The notes under the pieces are model-generated. The model worked only from the letters and a program-made list of their open reading frames with translations. It made no database searches and was not told the origin of the DNA. DNA of 64,000 nucleotides from JAVBWO01 sp036677375 (GTDB lineage Bacteria > Bacillota > Dehalobacteriia > UBA4068 > UBA4997). Shown here in pieces: positions 17,368 to 25,945 of the stretch (position 1 is the stretch's first letter; the number at the start of each line of letters is the position of its first letter). A program made the translations under genes and the position numbers. Location: assembly GCA_036677375.1 (NCBI GenBank), contig JAVBWO010000001.1, positions 1-64,000 of the forward strand, written 5' to 3'.

Positions 17368-18306
17368 TTACCGATATGATCTGAATGATTGATTATTATG
17401 CAAAAGGTTCAACCGCCAAAGCCTGTCGGTCATCCGGTTATGATTGAGGCAGCTATGCCCCAGAATGATCTTCTCCGTACTTTGCTTGGCAAGAGCCGCG
17501 ACTGCTTCCTGATAAGCCATGGGCTTTTTTAGCGGGATCTCCTCTATCTCCACGATGTCTTTCACATCTACCATGTCTACCATGTCTACCATTCCGTCGG
17601 AATGGGCCGTTTCCAGCGCATAGGAGGTCTTGCCACATAATTGGATGATGCCCCCGCCGGGGAGTTCAAGCAGCCGCCGCAAAAAAGGCACCACTAAATC
17701 GCGGCTAATCTCCGCCGCCAAACGGGGGCCAACAATGCCGGACGCCGCCAAAGGATCGCTGTAAGAAATGATTTTGGCACCGTTTTGCTGTGCAAGAAAA
17801 GCATATTCTATGAGCAATCCTGTGTAACGCTGAAAGAAGCTATCAAGGATTGGTTTTTTCGAACGCCAGGCGAGAAAAACCTTTTCCATGGAAACCAAAA
17901 GATCGGCTGTACTCAAAAAACCTGAGAGGTTGAGACAGGGAACGTATCCCATGGCCGCCCCTTGGGCAATGGCACATAAAATCTGCCTGATCCGGCCATT
18001 TTCGGAAAATCCGTCAAAAGAAATCCCGGCAAGCTCTACCACATCATGGCAGATATGTCCCTGAACACGCAAGCCATAGCGGTCTTCATAGCCCGTGACG
18101 CGAGCGCCCAAGGCTTCCGCTTCCGCTACGCAATCGAAAGGCAGTGCTAAAAGAGGGCTGCCGGTACTGTCCGCCATTGCCGCGGCCAGAAGCGCCATGG
18201 GCGCCGCCGAATCATAAGCAGCCGGCAGCAGGTGGCCCCACCTTTCTAAAATTTCGTCACTCAAAACATTATGGTGTATCTGACACGGATAGTCCTGAAC
18301 CGTCAT
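17368..18306 (-). CDS. Uroporphyrinogen decarboxylase-like (MtaA/CmuA-type) protein
   Basis: 312-residue UroD-superfamily protein of the kind that transfers methyl groups to or from corrinoids (MtaA, MtbA, CmuA). Evidence is the overall pattern, including LALPFDCVAEAEALGARV, AGISFDGF, PCLNLSGFLST and ISYSDPLAASGIVGP. In methyltransferases zinc is held by His-x-Cys and a later Cys. Here the corresponding site reads IQLCGKT (His replaced by Gln), with a Cys in GHSCLNHN near the C-terminus, so metal binding may be altered. A (MVD)x3 tandem repeat lies near residue 240. It follows the RACE gene on the same strand. No corrinoid protein is nearby. Confidence 0.75.
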   Translation of the reverse strand: MTVQDYPCQIHHNVLSDEILERWGHLLPAAYDSAAPMALLAAAMADSTGSPLLALPFDCVAEAEALGARVTGYEDRYGLRVQGHICHDVVELAGISFDGFSENGRIRQILCAIAQGAAMGYVPCLNLSGFLSTADLLVSMEKVFLAWRSKKPILDSFFQRYTGLLIEYAFLAQQNGAKIISYSDPLAASGIVGPRLAAEISRDLVVPFLRRLLELPGGGIIQLCGKTSYALETAHSDGMVDMVDMVDVKDIVEIEEIPLKKPMAYQEAVAALAKQSTEKIILGHSCLNHNRMTDRLWRLNLLHNNQSFRSYR

Positions 18307-18375
18307 TATCATCACCTATTCCCGGTTGTTCGTCACAACCTCCCAATTTTGTTTGGCTTTGCCTGGTTTTGCCTT

Positions 18376-20067
18376 TTAAAACCGCATGCATTTTACGAAT
18401 AGATCCTCATACCCTTCCAACTGCGCCAATTCCACATATTGGGTGCTTTGGGCAATGGTTTCCGCTTTTTCCCGCTCCTTTGGGGAGAGCAGGCACATGT
18501 AAGCACCAGATTTCGAAGTATTACCCACATAAGTGATACGCTCTTCCAGTTCCTTGGGGATCAAGCCGGCTCCTGTCAGACTGGAGGCTTTTAAATGGGC
18601 GCCGAACTGGCCAGCCACCAAGACCCGCTCCAGATTTGCAGCTTTAAGACCAGATCCTTCCAGCAAAGCGTAAATACCGGATAAGATGGCGCCTTTGGCC
18701 AGCTGCACCTGGCGGATATCCTGCTGCGAGAGATAAATGCCATATTTTCGATCCAAGAGAAAGCGTTTTTTGCCCTCTTCCACTTCCACCAAAGGATGCG
18801 TTTGTAAGCGGCCGCTTTCATGCAGAATGTTGGCCCGGCGCATTTCCGCTATGGCCGACAACAAACCACTGCCACAGATCCCCTGGGGGATACCGCCGCC
18901 GATGGTTTCATAAGCCACCTCGCCCCCGGTGATCGCCACATCTTCCACGGCGCCTAAGGCGGCTCTGGTACCGCAGCTGATATTCATGCCCTCCAAAGCA
19001 GGACCCGCCGCGCAGGAGCAGGCCAAAAGCCGGCCTCTCACGGATAAAACCATCTCGCCATTGGTTCCGATATCAATAAAAAGGATATTCCGCATATCCT
19101 TATAAAAACCGCAAGCCAGGATCCCGGCAGTAATATCGCCGCCGATAAAGGCGGATACGATGGGCAAACAATAGACCTGACAATCAGGAGAAACAGGCAG
19201 CCCAAGCTTTGTGCCCGGCAAAGTCAGCGCGCCATGGAAGGCCGGTTCATAAGGAGAGACCCCTAATCCCCTGGCATCCATTCCCGCCAGAAAGTGCAGC
19301 ATGGTAGTGTTTGCTGCCACGGTCACTGCATAAACATTTTGACCCGTGACGCCGCATTCATGATAAAGCTCCTGAAAGAGCCTTTTCAAGTCCAGCAGGA
19401 TGGTTTTTTGCAAAATCTCTGTACCCATGGTATGGCTCATCACATAATGGATGCGGCTGATGACATCCTGTCCGAAGGATTTTTGTCCGTTGAGACAAGA
19501 CATGCTGGTCATCTCCTCGCCTGTAGATAAGTCCACCAAAGTTGCTACCACCGTGGTGGTACCGATATCTACGGCGATGCCATAACAGCGGTGGACGGTA
19601 TCTCCTGTTTCTATGGACAAAAGTCTCTTGCCTGCCCAGACCAGAGTATTGCCTTCCCCGTCCAACCGTTTATAAATCAAAGATTCTTTGTCAAATGGCG
19701 GCAGATAGCCGCTGCTGACGATTGCGCCTACGCCTTGTTTTTCCGGCAACTCCACAATAATATCATGCTCCACCTGATAAAGGCATGCCAAACGCCAGCC
19801 CGCTTCCGTCTCTTCCTTCGTAAAAAAGGTAGCTTCGCTATCCTTAAGAGGCTGCACTATGTCCCCCAGGATGCGTACTTTGCACTTGCCGCAACAACCC
19901 ATGCCGCCGCAAGGGCCTTCCACTAGATCATATTGGGAAAGAACCTGGTACAGATTATCGCCAGCCTTGCAAATTAACACCGTATCCTGATCGCAGATGG
20001 TAATTTGAACGGTCTCCATCTTATTGGCTAAGTTTACGATATCAGCTATTTTTTTGATTTTTACCAT
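18376..20067 (-). CDS. RACE protein: ATP-dependent reductive activator of corrinoid enzymes
   Basis: 563-residue RACo/RamA-type protein. An N-terminal [2Fe-2S] ferredoxin domain (PCGGMGCCGKC, then CLYQ) is followed by a linker and an actin-like ATPase fold (DIGTTTVVATL as phosphate-1, FIDIGTNGEMVL as phosphate-2, and GICGSGLLSAIAEM). Such proteins reduce accidentally oxidised Co(II) corrinoids to Co(I) at the cost of ATP. The ATG at 20067 follows AGGAGGCGCTTTC. It is upstream of the UroD-like gene, an association typical of O-/N-demethylase or methyltransferase systems, but the corrinoid protein itself is absent from the window. Confidence 0.92.
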   Translation of the reverse strand: MVKIKKIADIVNLANKMETVQITICDQDTVLICKAGDNLYQVLSQYDLVEGPCGGMGCCGKCKVRILGDIVQPLKDSEATFFTKEETEAGWRLACLYQVEHDIIVELPEKQGVGAIVSSGYLPPFDKESLIYKRLDGEGNTLVWAGKRLLSIETGDTVHRCYGIAVDIGTTTVVATLVDLSTGEEMTSMSCLNGQKSFGQDVISRIHYVMSHTMGTEILQKTILLDLKRLFQELYHECGVTGQNVYAVTVAANTTMLHFLAGMDARGLGVSPYEPAFHGALTLPGTKLGLPVSPDCQVYCLPIVSAFIGGDITAGILACGFYKDMRNILFIDIGTNGEMVLSVRGRLLACSCAAGPALEGMNISCGTRAALGAVEDVAITGGEVAYETIGGGIPQGICGSGLLSAIAEMRRANILHESGRLQTHPLVEVEEGKKRFLLDRKYGIYLSQQDIRQVQLAKGAILSGIYALLEGSGLKAANLERVLVAGQFGAHLKASSLTGAGLIPKELEERITYVGNTSKSGAYMCLLSPKEREKAETIAQSTQYVELAQLEGYEDLFVKCMRF

Positions 20068-20384
20068 GAAAGCGCCTCCTTCCTCCAATGCTCAGGCGGC
20101 TTCCGCCATCACCTGCCGCCTTTCATTTCATACTAATTCCTAGGCTTCTCGATCTTTTATCTTTTCTTTTTATTTTACCTTATTCATTACCAAAAAGCGA
20201 GAATAGATAAGAGCCCCGATTGATTTCCAATCAACAAAATTATTTTCTGACTTCCGGCAATCACACAATTTGTTGATTTTAAAATTACTAGTTTTTGATA
20301 TAACTGTTTTAATAACTCTCTTCTTAAGAAAAAAGCATCTGTCTTTTTCACAGATGCTCAACTTGCCTTATTTTGATAAGGATT
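20068..20384. other. Intergenic region between RACE gene and response regulator
   Basis: About 317 bases, AT-rich. It holds the terminator at 20326-20358 and otherwise no supported gene. A 63-codon minus-strand frame (20170-20361) runs through the terminator and is not credible. Confidence 0.6.
20326..20358 (-). terminator. Terminator of the trk/kdpDE-like operon
   Basis: AGCATCTG / CAGATGCT with a 9-base loop is followed by TTTTTTCTT on the minus strand, just past the response-regulator stop at 20385. Confidence 0.87.
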
Positions 20385-21074
20385 CTATTCGTCCACAAAA
20401 CGATAGCCCACGCCAATCTCCGTCAGAATAAAGCGGGGATTGGTCGTGTCCCTCTCGATCTTGCGGCGGATATTGGCCATAAACACACGCAAAGACTGGG
20501 AATCCGCTTCCTCCTGATAGCCCCAGACTTCTTTGATGATGAAACCATGGGTCAGGACCCGACCGGAATATTGTACTAAAAGCGCCAACAATTTATATTC
20601 CATAGGAGTCAGATGAACTTCTTTTCCTTCCACCCACACTTTACGCTTGGTAAAATCAATGGTAAGAGTATCCAAAGTAAAAAGCTCATTTTTAACGATC
20701 TTGGGTTGCGCTTTACGCAAGGCTACCCGAATTCTGGCCAGAAGCTCACCGATATGAAAAGGCTTGGTCAGATAATCGTCGGCGCCGCCGTCTAAGGCCT
20801 CCACCTTTTCTTTTTCCTGTCCCCGTGCGGACACGACAAGGATCGGCACCTCCGAGCTCCGCCGGATCTGAGCCAAAACGGCAAGCCCGTCCATATCCGG
20901 CAAGCCAAGATCTAATAAAACAAGATCCGGCTGTTCATTGAGAAAAGCGGAAATTCCCGCCACGCCGCTGCAAGCGGTCTCATATTGATAACCGTTGGTT
21001 TTTAAAGAAATCGACAGGAAATTTAAAATATTTTTGTCGTCCTCAATGATCAAAATCTTGGATTGCGGATTCAT
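20385..21074 (-). CDS. KdpE-like OmpR-family response regulator
   Basis: 229 residues: receiver domain (1-120) with the acidic pair near E11/D12 and phospho-acceptor D55 in LVLLDLGLPDMDG and K in LTKPF, then an OmpR/PhoB winged helix (about 130-229). An AAGGAGG site precedes the ATG, and the start overlaps the kinase gene by 32 bases. It is closest in pattern to KdpE. Here it is the last gene of a K+ uptake operon built on Trk rather than Kdp, so it probably controls K+ transport genes (inference). Confidence 0.92.
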   Translation of the reverse strand: MNPQSKILIIEDDKNILNFLSISLKTNGYQYETACSGVAGISAFLNEQPDLVLLDLGLPDMDGLAVLAQIRRSSEVPILVVSARGQEKEKVEALDGGADDYLTKPFHIGELLARIRVALRKAQPKIVKNELFTLDTLTIDFTKRKVWVEGKEVHLTPMEYKLLALLVQYSGRVLTHGFIIKEVWGYQEEADSQSLRVFMANIRRKIERDTTNPRFILTEIGVGYRFVDE

Positions 21075-22641
21075 CTTCTATTTCCTCCTTTGCGAGAGGA
21101 AGGGTAAAGCGGAAGGTAGCGCCACCTTTTTCATTGTTGAATGCCTCAATGGTGCCGCCATGGGCTTCCACGATGGCTTTGCAAATGCTCAAACCAAGAC
21201 CGATACCACGATGAGCGTCGGTTTTTTCCCGCTGCGCCGCTACAAAGCTCTCAAAAACCTTATCCAAAATATCCTCTCTGATACCGCCACCGTCGTCGGA
21301 AACCTCAAATACAATATGGCTTTCTTGCCGGTAAGCGTTTAAAGCAATACTTGTCCCTTCCCGGGTATGCTTAATGGCATTATCCAACAAATTGACCAAA
21401 ACCTGAACAATCAGATCACTGTCCATAGGCACCAAGAGAACCTCATCCGGGATCTTGATGGTCAGCTTGTCCGGTTTGGACAAATGTTTGATCCGTGAAA
21501 CGGCCGCAGAAACCACATCATCAACAACTTCGTTCCGTTTTTCGATGATCAGTCTGCCGTCCTGAATACGGGTCATATGCAAAAGATTCTCCACCAAATT
21601 GTTGAGCCAGGTCACATCTTTCCCGATATCGGTCAAAAGGCCGATGACCGTTTCCTTATCCAGGCTGTCGTAGCTGTCGATGATGAAACCGGCAGACCCG
21701 GCAATAGCCGTGAGCGGCGTGCGTAGGTCGTGGGAAATAGCCCGCAGTAAATTATTGCGCAGCTTTTCCTTTTCGATTTCGATCTTGCCTTCTTCCTGCT
21801 GGGAATAAAGGGATTCTCGCTCCAGTGCCAAGGCCATCTGGGAAATCACCGTATGAACGAAGATCATTTCCTCCGACTCAATATCCTCGTTTTGACAATA
21901 GACGGCTAAGACGCCAAGAGCCCGCCCATTGCTGATGATGGGGAAATACTTCCACGGGGAAGAAGGATAGTAGCTGGTACCATAACCGCAAACCATCATA
22001 TTGGCATAACACCACTCGGCAGGCACTTTATTTTCGATAACAGTCGGGTCGGGAAAGTCCTCCTGGCGGTAATAAGCATCCTCTAACTGCGCAAAATTCC
22101 GGGCGATATAGATGAGGCATTTCCTATCCTGCACCAACGCCAGGCTTTGAATGCCATAATCCACAATGTTGTCCACGCCGGAAATATTTAAGTAGCCGCT
22201 GCTGATCTCATAAAGATGACTGGTCTGGGCTTCTTTCTGCCGGGAAATCCGCACTTGTTTTTTCAACCTGGAAGAAATGGTACTGGCAATCACCGCTACA
22301 ATGAAAAAGATGAAGAAGGTCAGGATATAGTTAGGATCGCTTACCTCAAAGCTGTAAAGCGGCTGCGTAAAATAATAGTTAAAACTGAAAACGCAGATCA
22401 CCGAGGCCAAAATACCCCAAAAATACCCTCCGGTCTCAATGATAACGATCAAAACGCCAATGAGATATACCATCAGGATATTGCTCTCCATGATGCCGGC
22501 CTCGCCTAAAGCCAGAGAGGTAATAATCGCAAGCCCTACAATGAGAAGGGTCTTAAAAAGATAGCTCGCTGTTTTATTCTGCTTTTTCCCTTTGTCCAAG
22601 ATATCAAATCCTTTGCCTGCCGCTATGAGAAACCACGACAT
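21043..22641 (-). CDS. KdpD-like sensor histidine kinase lacking the KdpD N-terminal domain
   Basis: Up to 532 residues. It has four transmembrane helices of the DUF4118 type (about 30-120), a GAF-like region (about 140-270), HisKA with the phospho-His in AISHDLRTPLTAI (near 300), and an HATPase domain with NLLDNAIKH, DDGGGIRED and GIGLGLSI. Full KdpD has an extra roughly 370-residue cytosolic N-terminal region that senses K+ or nucleotides. It is missing here. The first ATG (22641) lacks a ribosome site; a TTG at 22599 preceded by AAAGGA is a good alternative start. Confidence 0.92.
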   Translation of the reverse strand: MSWFLIAAGKGFDILDKGKKQNKTASYLFKTLLIVGLAIITSLALGEAGIMESNILMVYLIGVLIVIIETGGYFWGILASVICVFSFNYYFTQPLYSFEVSDPNYILTFFIFFIVAVIASTISSRLKKQVRISRQKEAQTSHLYEISSGYLNISGVDNIVDYGIQSLALVQDRKCLIYIARNFAQLEDAYYRQEDFPDPTVIENKVPAEWCYANMMVCGYGTSYYPSSPWKYFPIISNGRALGVLAVYCQNEDIESEEMIFVHTVISQMALALERESLYSQQEEGKIEIEKEKLRNNLLRAISHDLRTPLTAIAGSAGFIIDSYDSLDKETVIGLLTDIGKDVTWLNNLVENLLHMTRIQDGRLIIEKRNEVVDDVVSAAVSRIKHLSKPDKLTIKIPDEVLLVPMDSDLIVQVLVNLLDNAIKHTREGTSIALNAYRQESHIVFEVSDDGGGIREDILDKVFESFVAAQREKTDAHRGIGLGLSICKAIVEAHGGTIEAFNNEKGGATFRFTLPLAKEEIEDESAIQDFDH

Positions 22642-22665
22642 TTTTTATGATCTGGGTACTACCAT

Positions 22666-24162
22666 TTATTTTTTGCAAACCTTCTCCAAACCATTTTTGC
22701 CATCGGCGCAAAGCCGAATGGCTGCCAGAATCACCACATAAATCTCCAGACGTCCTATAAACATTCCCATGATCCCCGTCCATAAAATGCCGGGACTGGC
22801 GGCCGCACCCATAATACCTACCGAAAGCCCCACGCCGCCTAGGGAAGAAGCAAATTCAAATAAGGCGTCGCCGACACTATAACCAAATCCGGTCAAAATC
22901 ATAGCGCCTATTAAGAATACCACCAGATATAAGAAAACGAAAACACCGATATCCCATTTGTCACGGGGGGTCAAATATTGATCTGTATTGGGGCGCTTGA
23001 TGCGGTCAGCCCGGACAACTCTTTTGTTGGACAATTTATCCCGGATGATCCATACAATACTTTTCAGCATGACATAGACCCAGTATTGTTTAATGCCGCC
23101 GGAAGTGGAGCCGGCACCGCCGCCGATCAGCATTAAAATAATCAATAATAAAAGAGCGGCGGAAGGAAAAATTTTAATGCTAGATACCGTTTGAAAACCG
23201 GTGGTGGTAAAAGCTGACACGCCCTGGAACAAGGCGATACGCAGCGACTCAGAAAAGGCCGAGCCAATATGATTGGTCCACAAAACCAACGCCAGCACAG
23301 GAATAAAAGTTACAATGAGGAAGAGCAAAAACTGCACTTCACAATAGCGGGTAAAATTAGCCACCTTACCACGGAGCAAATACAAATGGGCAAGAAAGCT
23401 GGTATTACCCCACAGCATCAATAAAATGGAAACCATTTCAATGGGGAAGCTATGATAATGACCGATGCTGTCCGGTTGAGTGGAAAACCCGCCGGTAGCC
23501 ACAGCTGCAATGGAATGATTCAAAGCATCAAACCACGGCATGCCAAATATGATGTATAATACGGTGCCCGTAAGAATATATCCTGCATAAATCCCCACAA
23601 TCATTCTGGAGGATTTCAGTACATTGGGCAGCAATTTATCGGAATGTCCTTCCGCATTATACAAACGCATACCCAGGTTGTCGGATAAAACAGATAACAT
23701 CACCAAAACCAGACCGATGCCGCCAAAAAAGTGCGTAATGCTTCGAAACATCAAAAAAAGATGAGGCGTCTTCGTAACGTCAATCACGGTAAAGCCGGTG
23801 GTGGTCCAACCGCTGGCAGCTTCAAAGACCCCTTGGGTAAAGCTGTATTGGCCTGTCAGGATAAAGGGCAGGCTGGAAAAGAATACGGCGATGATCCAGG
23901 CCGATACCACGATCACCGCATCCTGGTTCTGCTGCAGGTTGCCTTTTTCTTTGCCCTTGATGAAAAAGGTCAAGAGATAACCTAGTAAAATTGCAGATAC
24001 GCCCGGAATGATAAAATATTGGGCATAAACGATCTCTTCCGGGAAGGCAATCAAGAGCAAAAGGGGCAATAGAACGATCCCGCCCACTAACATGGTGACC
24101 CCGCCCAGGTACCCAAAGATGAGCTGATATTGGCTGGCGGTTTCATTTATCTTATCGAGCAT
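22666..24162 (-). CDS. trkH: Trk/Ktr-type potassium uptake membrane subunit
   Basis: 498-residue TrkH/KtrB-family channel-like protein with four repeated pore segments: ASGWTTTGFT, AVATGGFST, SAFTTTGF and ASSLGGVGLSVG, each carrying the selectivity glycine region. GGGAGSTSGGIKQYW is the conserved segment after the third pore. It conducts K+ inward and needs RCK proteins at its cytoplasmic face. The two upstream genes encode such proteins. It starts one base from the preceding stop. Confidence 0.95.
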   Translation of the reverse strand: MLDKINETASQYQLIFGYLGGVTMLVGGIVLLPLLLLIAFPEEIVYAQYFIIPGVSAILLGYLLTFFIKGKEKGNLQQNQDAVIVVSAWIIAVFFSSLPFILTGQYSFTQGVFEAASGWTTTGFTVIDVTKTPHLFLMFRSITHFFGGIGLVLVMLSVLSDNLGMRLYNAEGHSDKLLPNVLKSSRMIVGIYAGYILTGTVLYIIFGMPWFDALNHSIAAVATGGFSTQPDSIGHYHSFPIEMVSILLMLWGNTSFLAHLYLLRGKVANFTRYCEVQFLLFLIVTFIPVLALVLWTNHIGSAFSESLRIALFQGVSAFTTTGFQTVSSIKIFPSAALLLLIILMLIGGGAGSTSGGIKQYWVYVMLKSIVWIIRDKLSNKRVVRADRIKRPNTDQYLTPRDKWDIGVFVFLYLVVFLIGAMILTGFGYSVGDALFEFASSLGGVGLSVGIMGAAASPGILWTGIMGMFIGRLEIYVVILAAIRLCADGKNGLEKVCKK

Positions 24163-24163
24163 T

Positions 24164-24829
24164 TCACTTTTTGCCTCCTGTGATGGCGGCGATTACCTGA
24201 TTTTGCTTTTCCGGCGCAGACAGGATGATCACCTTGTCATGGGGTAGAAGCTCCGTTTTACCGCTGGGAATAATAATATTGCCACCCCGCAAAACACAGC
24301 CGACAATAATATCCTCCGGAAGATCAAGGTTCATCAGTTGCTTATGGCAGACCGGAGCCTTGACATCAATCAGAAGCTCCGTCAGAATAATTTTATCCTG
24401 TTCCACCGGTAGGCTATTAATGAGGCTTTCGATGGTAGAAGCCTGCTCAATGGCATTGGCTACCATATAGGTAGCGCTGATGGCCGTATGGACTCCCAAC
24501 TTTTTGAAAATATCCACGTTGATGGGGTTAGCCACAATGGCCACATCGCGCCGGATATGAAACAGCCGCTTGGCTGCCTGGCAAATAGCAAGATTATCCG
24601 CATCGCTGGGTTTTAAGGCGATGATTAAATCATAACCATAAACACCGGCGTCCTCTAAAACATAATGCTTACCAGGGTCCCCATTGATCACTGGTATCTT
24701 GTGGGCTTCCGCTAAATGTTTGCAATAAGCCGGGTCATCGTTGATGACCACCAGGTGGTGCTTTTTTTTCAACAGGGAACCAATGAGGAAGTCGGCTTTG
24801 TTTTTTCCTCCGGCAATGACGATTTTCAT
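24164..24829 (-). CDS. RCK (TrkA-type) protein with RCK_C domain
   Basis: 221 residues: an RCK_N Rossmann fold (1-130) followed by an RCK_C domain (about 145-221). The nucleotide loop reads AGGKNKADF, lacking the canonical GxGxxG, so NAD(H)/ATP binding may be lost or altered. It lies between a short RCK_N-only protein and TrkH, with 3- and 1-base spacings. The two RCK proteins probably assemble as a mixed gating ring on TrkH (inference). Confidence 0.88.
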   Translation of the reverse strand: MKIVIAGGKNKADFLIGSLLKKKHHLVVINDDPAYCKHLAEAHKIPVINGDPGKHYVLEDAGVYGYDLIIALKPSDADNLAICQAAKRLFHIRRDVAIVANPINVDIFKKLGVHTAISATYMVANAIEQASTIESLINSLPVEQDKIILTELLIDVKAPVCHKQLMNLDLPEDIIVGCVLRGGNIIIPSGKTELLPHDKVIILSAPEKQNQVIAAITGGKK

Positions 24830-24832
24830 GTC

Positions 24833-25267
24833 TTATTCCTCCTCCTCCAGATGAATACCACTCAAGCGCTGAAATTCCTGAACAGATAATTTGGCGGGAT
24901 AAATCGCTTTGATATTATAACCATCCAGGATCTTCTCTTTCGAGGTATCATGCAGTCTGGTAAAAACTTTGTCAATGCCGCAGATCCTGCTGCCGATCTG
25001 AGCGATCATACAGTTGGCATTGTCATCGTCTGTAGCCGCCACCAAAATATCGGTATGATTGATGCCGGCTGAAAGCAAAGTATTATAATCCGTGGCATCT
25101 CCTTCCAGCTCAAAACCGCTGAAATTCAAAGGCAGCCGACGAAAAGAATCCTTATCTTTATCAATGACAATCAAATTGTTGCCCTGCTCGGAAAGAGAAC
25201 CTGCCAAAGAAGCCCCCAATCGGCCGCAACCCGCTATGATTACGGTTTTTTGTTTTTTTAACAGCAT
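24833..25267 (-). CDS. Single-domain RCK_N (TrkA-N) protein
   Basis: 144 residues containing just one RCK_N Rossmann domain: IAGCGRLGASLAG (intact GxGxxG), IDKDKDSF with the ribose-binding acidic residue, EGDATD, and VAATDDDNANCMIAQI. There is no RCK_C domain. It is first in the operon RCK-RCK-trkH-kinase-regulator. With the neighbour it amounts to a TrkA split in two, the intact nucleotide site on this subunit and the C domain on the other. Confidence 0.9.
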   Translation of the reverse strand: MLLKKQKTVIIAGCGRLGASLAGSLSEQGNNLIVIDKDKDSFRRLPLNFSGFELEGDATDYNTLLSAGINHTDILVAATDDDNANCMIAQIGSRICGIDKVFTRLHDTSKEKILDGYNIKAIYPAKLSVQEFQRLSGIHLEEEE

Positions 25268-25600
25268 AAAGCACTACTCCTTTCACTTCAGCCTAATAAA
25301 ATTTTTACTTGGTGGAGCCACGCCGATTTGCCTTCTATAACCCGATAACGCTTCTGGCAGCAAAGATCTCATGATTAGGGTTCCCTCAATTACCCTTTTA
25401 TTTCATCATATCATCATAATATTTTATCATCTTGCTTGTAAAGATGCTGTTATGTTTCATCCCTTTGATGTTAAGATTCTGTTAAGATTTTATCGAAAAT
25501 ATGTATTACCATTTTTTAGTTTTCCTCTTGACAGCATATTAAAACCTTGTTATTCTATACATAGAATTACGATGCATTGATTAGCGAGGAGGTTTGAGCA
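25268..25600. other. Divergent intergenic region, RCK operon / padR
   Basis: About 333 bases, AT-rich, between divergent start sites. The padR promoter (25528-25556) was identified. The promoter of the K+ operon was not located with confidence. No gene or structured RNA was recognised. Confidence 0.55.
25528..25556 (+). promoter_or_regulatory. Promoter of padR-ftsW-like operon
   Basis: TTGACA (25528-25533), 17 bases, TATTCT (25551-25556). The following TATACATAGAATTACG before the ribosome site would be the place for a PadR operator. Confidence 0.75.
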
Positions 25601-25945
25601 GTGGTCAGCAAAGAATTGATCAAAGGCAGTACGTCCATCTTGATTTTATCCCTGCTTTCCGGTGAGGATATGTATGGTTATCAAATGACCAAAGAGCTTT
25701 CCAAACGTTCCAACGATATTTTCAATTTGAAGGAGGGTACTTTGTATCCTCTGCTCCACGTTTTAGAAAACGATGGCATGATCACCTCCTATTGGGAAGA
25801 CACGGCAGCGTCCCGCAAACGGAAATACTACCATCTTACCGATGTGGGCATAAAATTACTGGCGGCAAAAGAAACAGAATGGCGTATTTTCAGCCAAGCC
25901 GTTGACCGGGTGATTGGAGGTGATTCTCTTGAATGCCTCTGTTGA
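25601..25945 (+). CDS. PadR-family transcriptional regulator
   Basis: 114 residues with a GTG start 7 bases after AGGAGG. The pattern ILILSLLSGEDMYGYQMTKEL, then LKEGTLYPLLHVLENDGMI and RKYYHLTDVG, is typical of the PadR winged helix with a short dimerising C-terminus. It overlaps the next gene by 17 bases. Pairing of PadR with a membrane protein carrying an N-terminal prefix (HAAS-like) domain is a recurrent Bacillota arrangement, and PadR would autoregulate the pair (family knowledge plus inference). Confidence 0.93.
   Translation: MVSKELIKGSTSILILSLLSGEDMYGYQMTKELSKRSNDIFNLKEGTLYPLLHVLENDGMITSYWEDTAASRKRKYYHLTDVGIKLLAAKETEWRIFSQAVDRVIGGDSLECLC

Noticed and set aside
20170..20361. 63-codon minus-strand frame
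   Set aside because: No ribosome site, AT-rich composition, runs through the terminator of the upstream operon.
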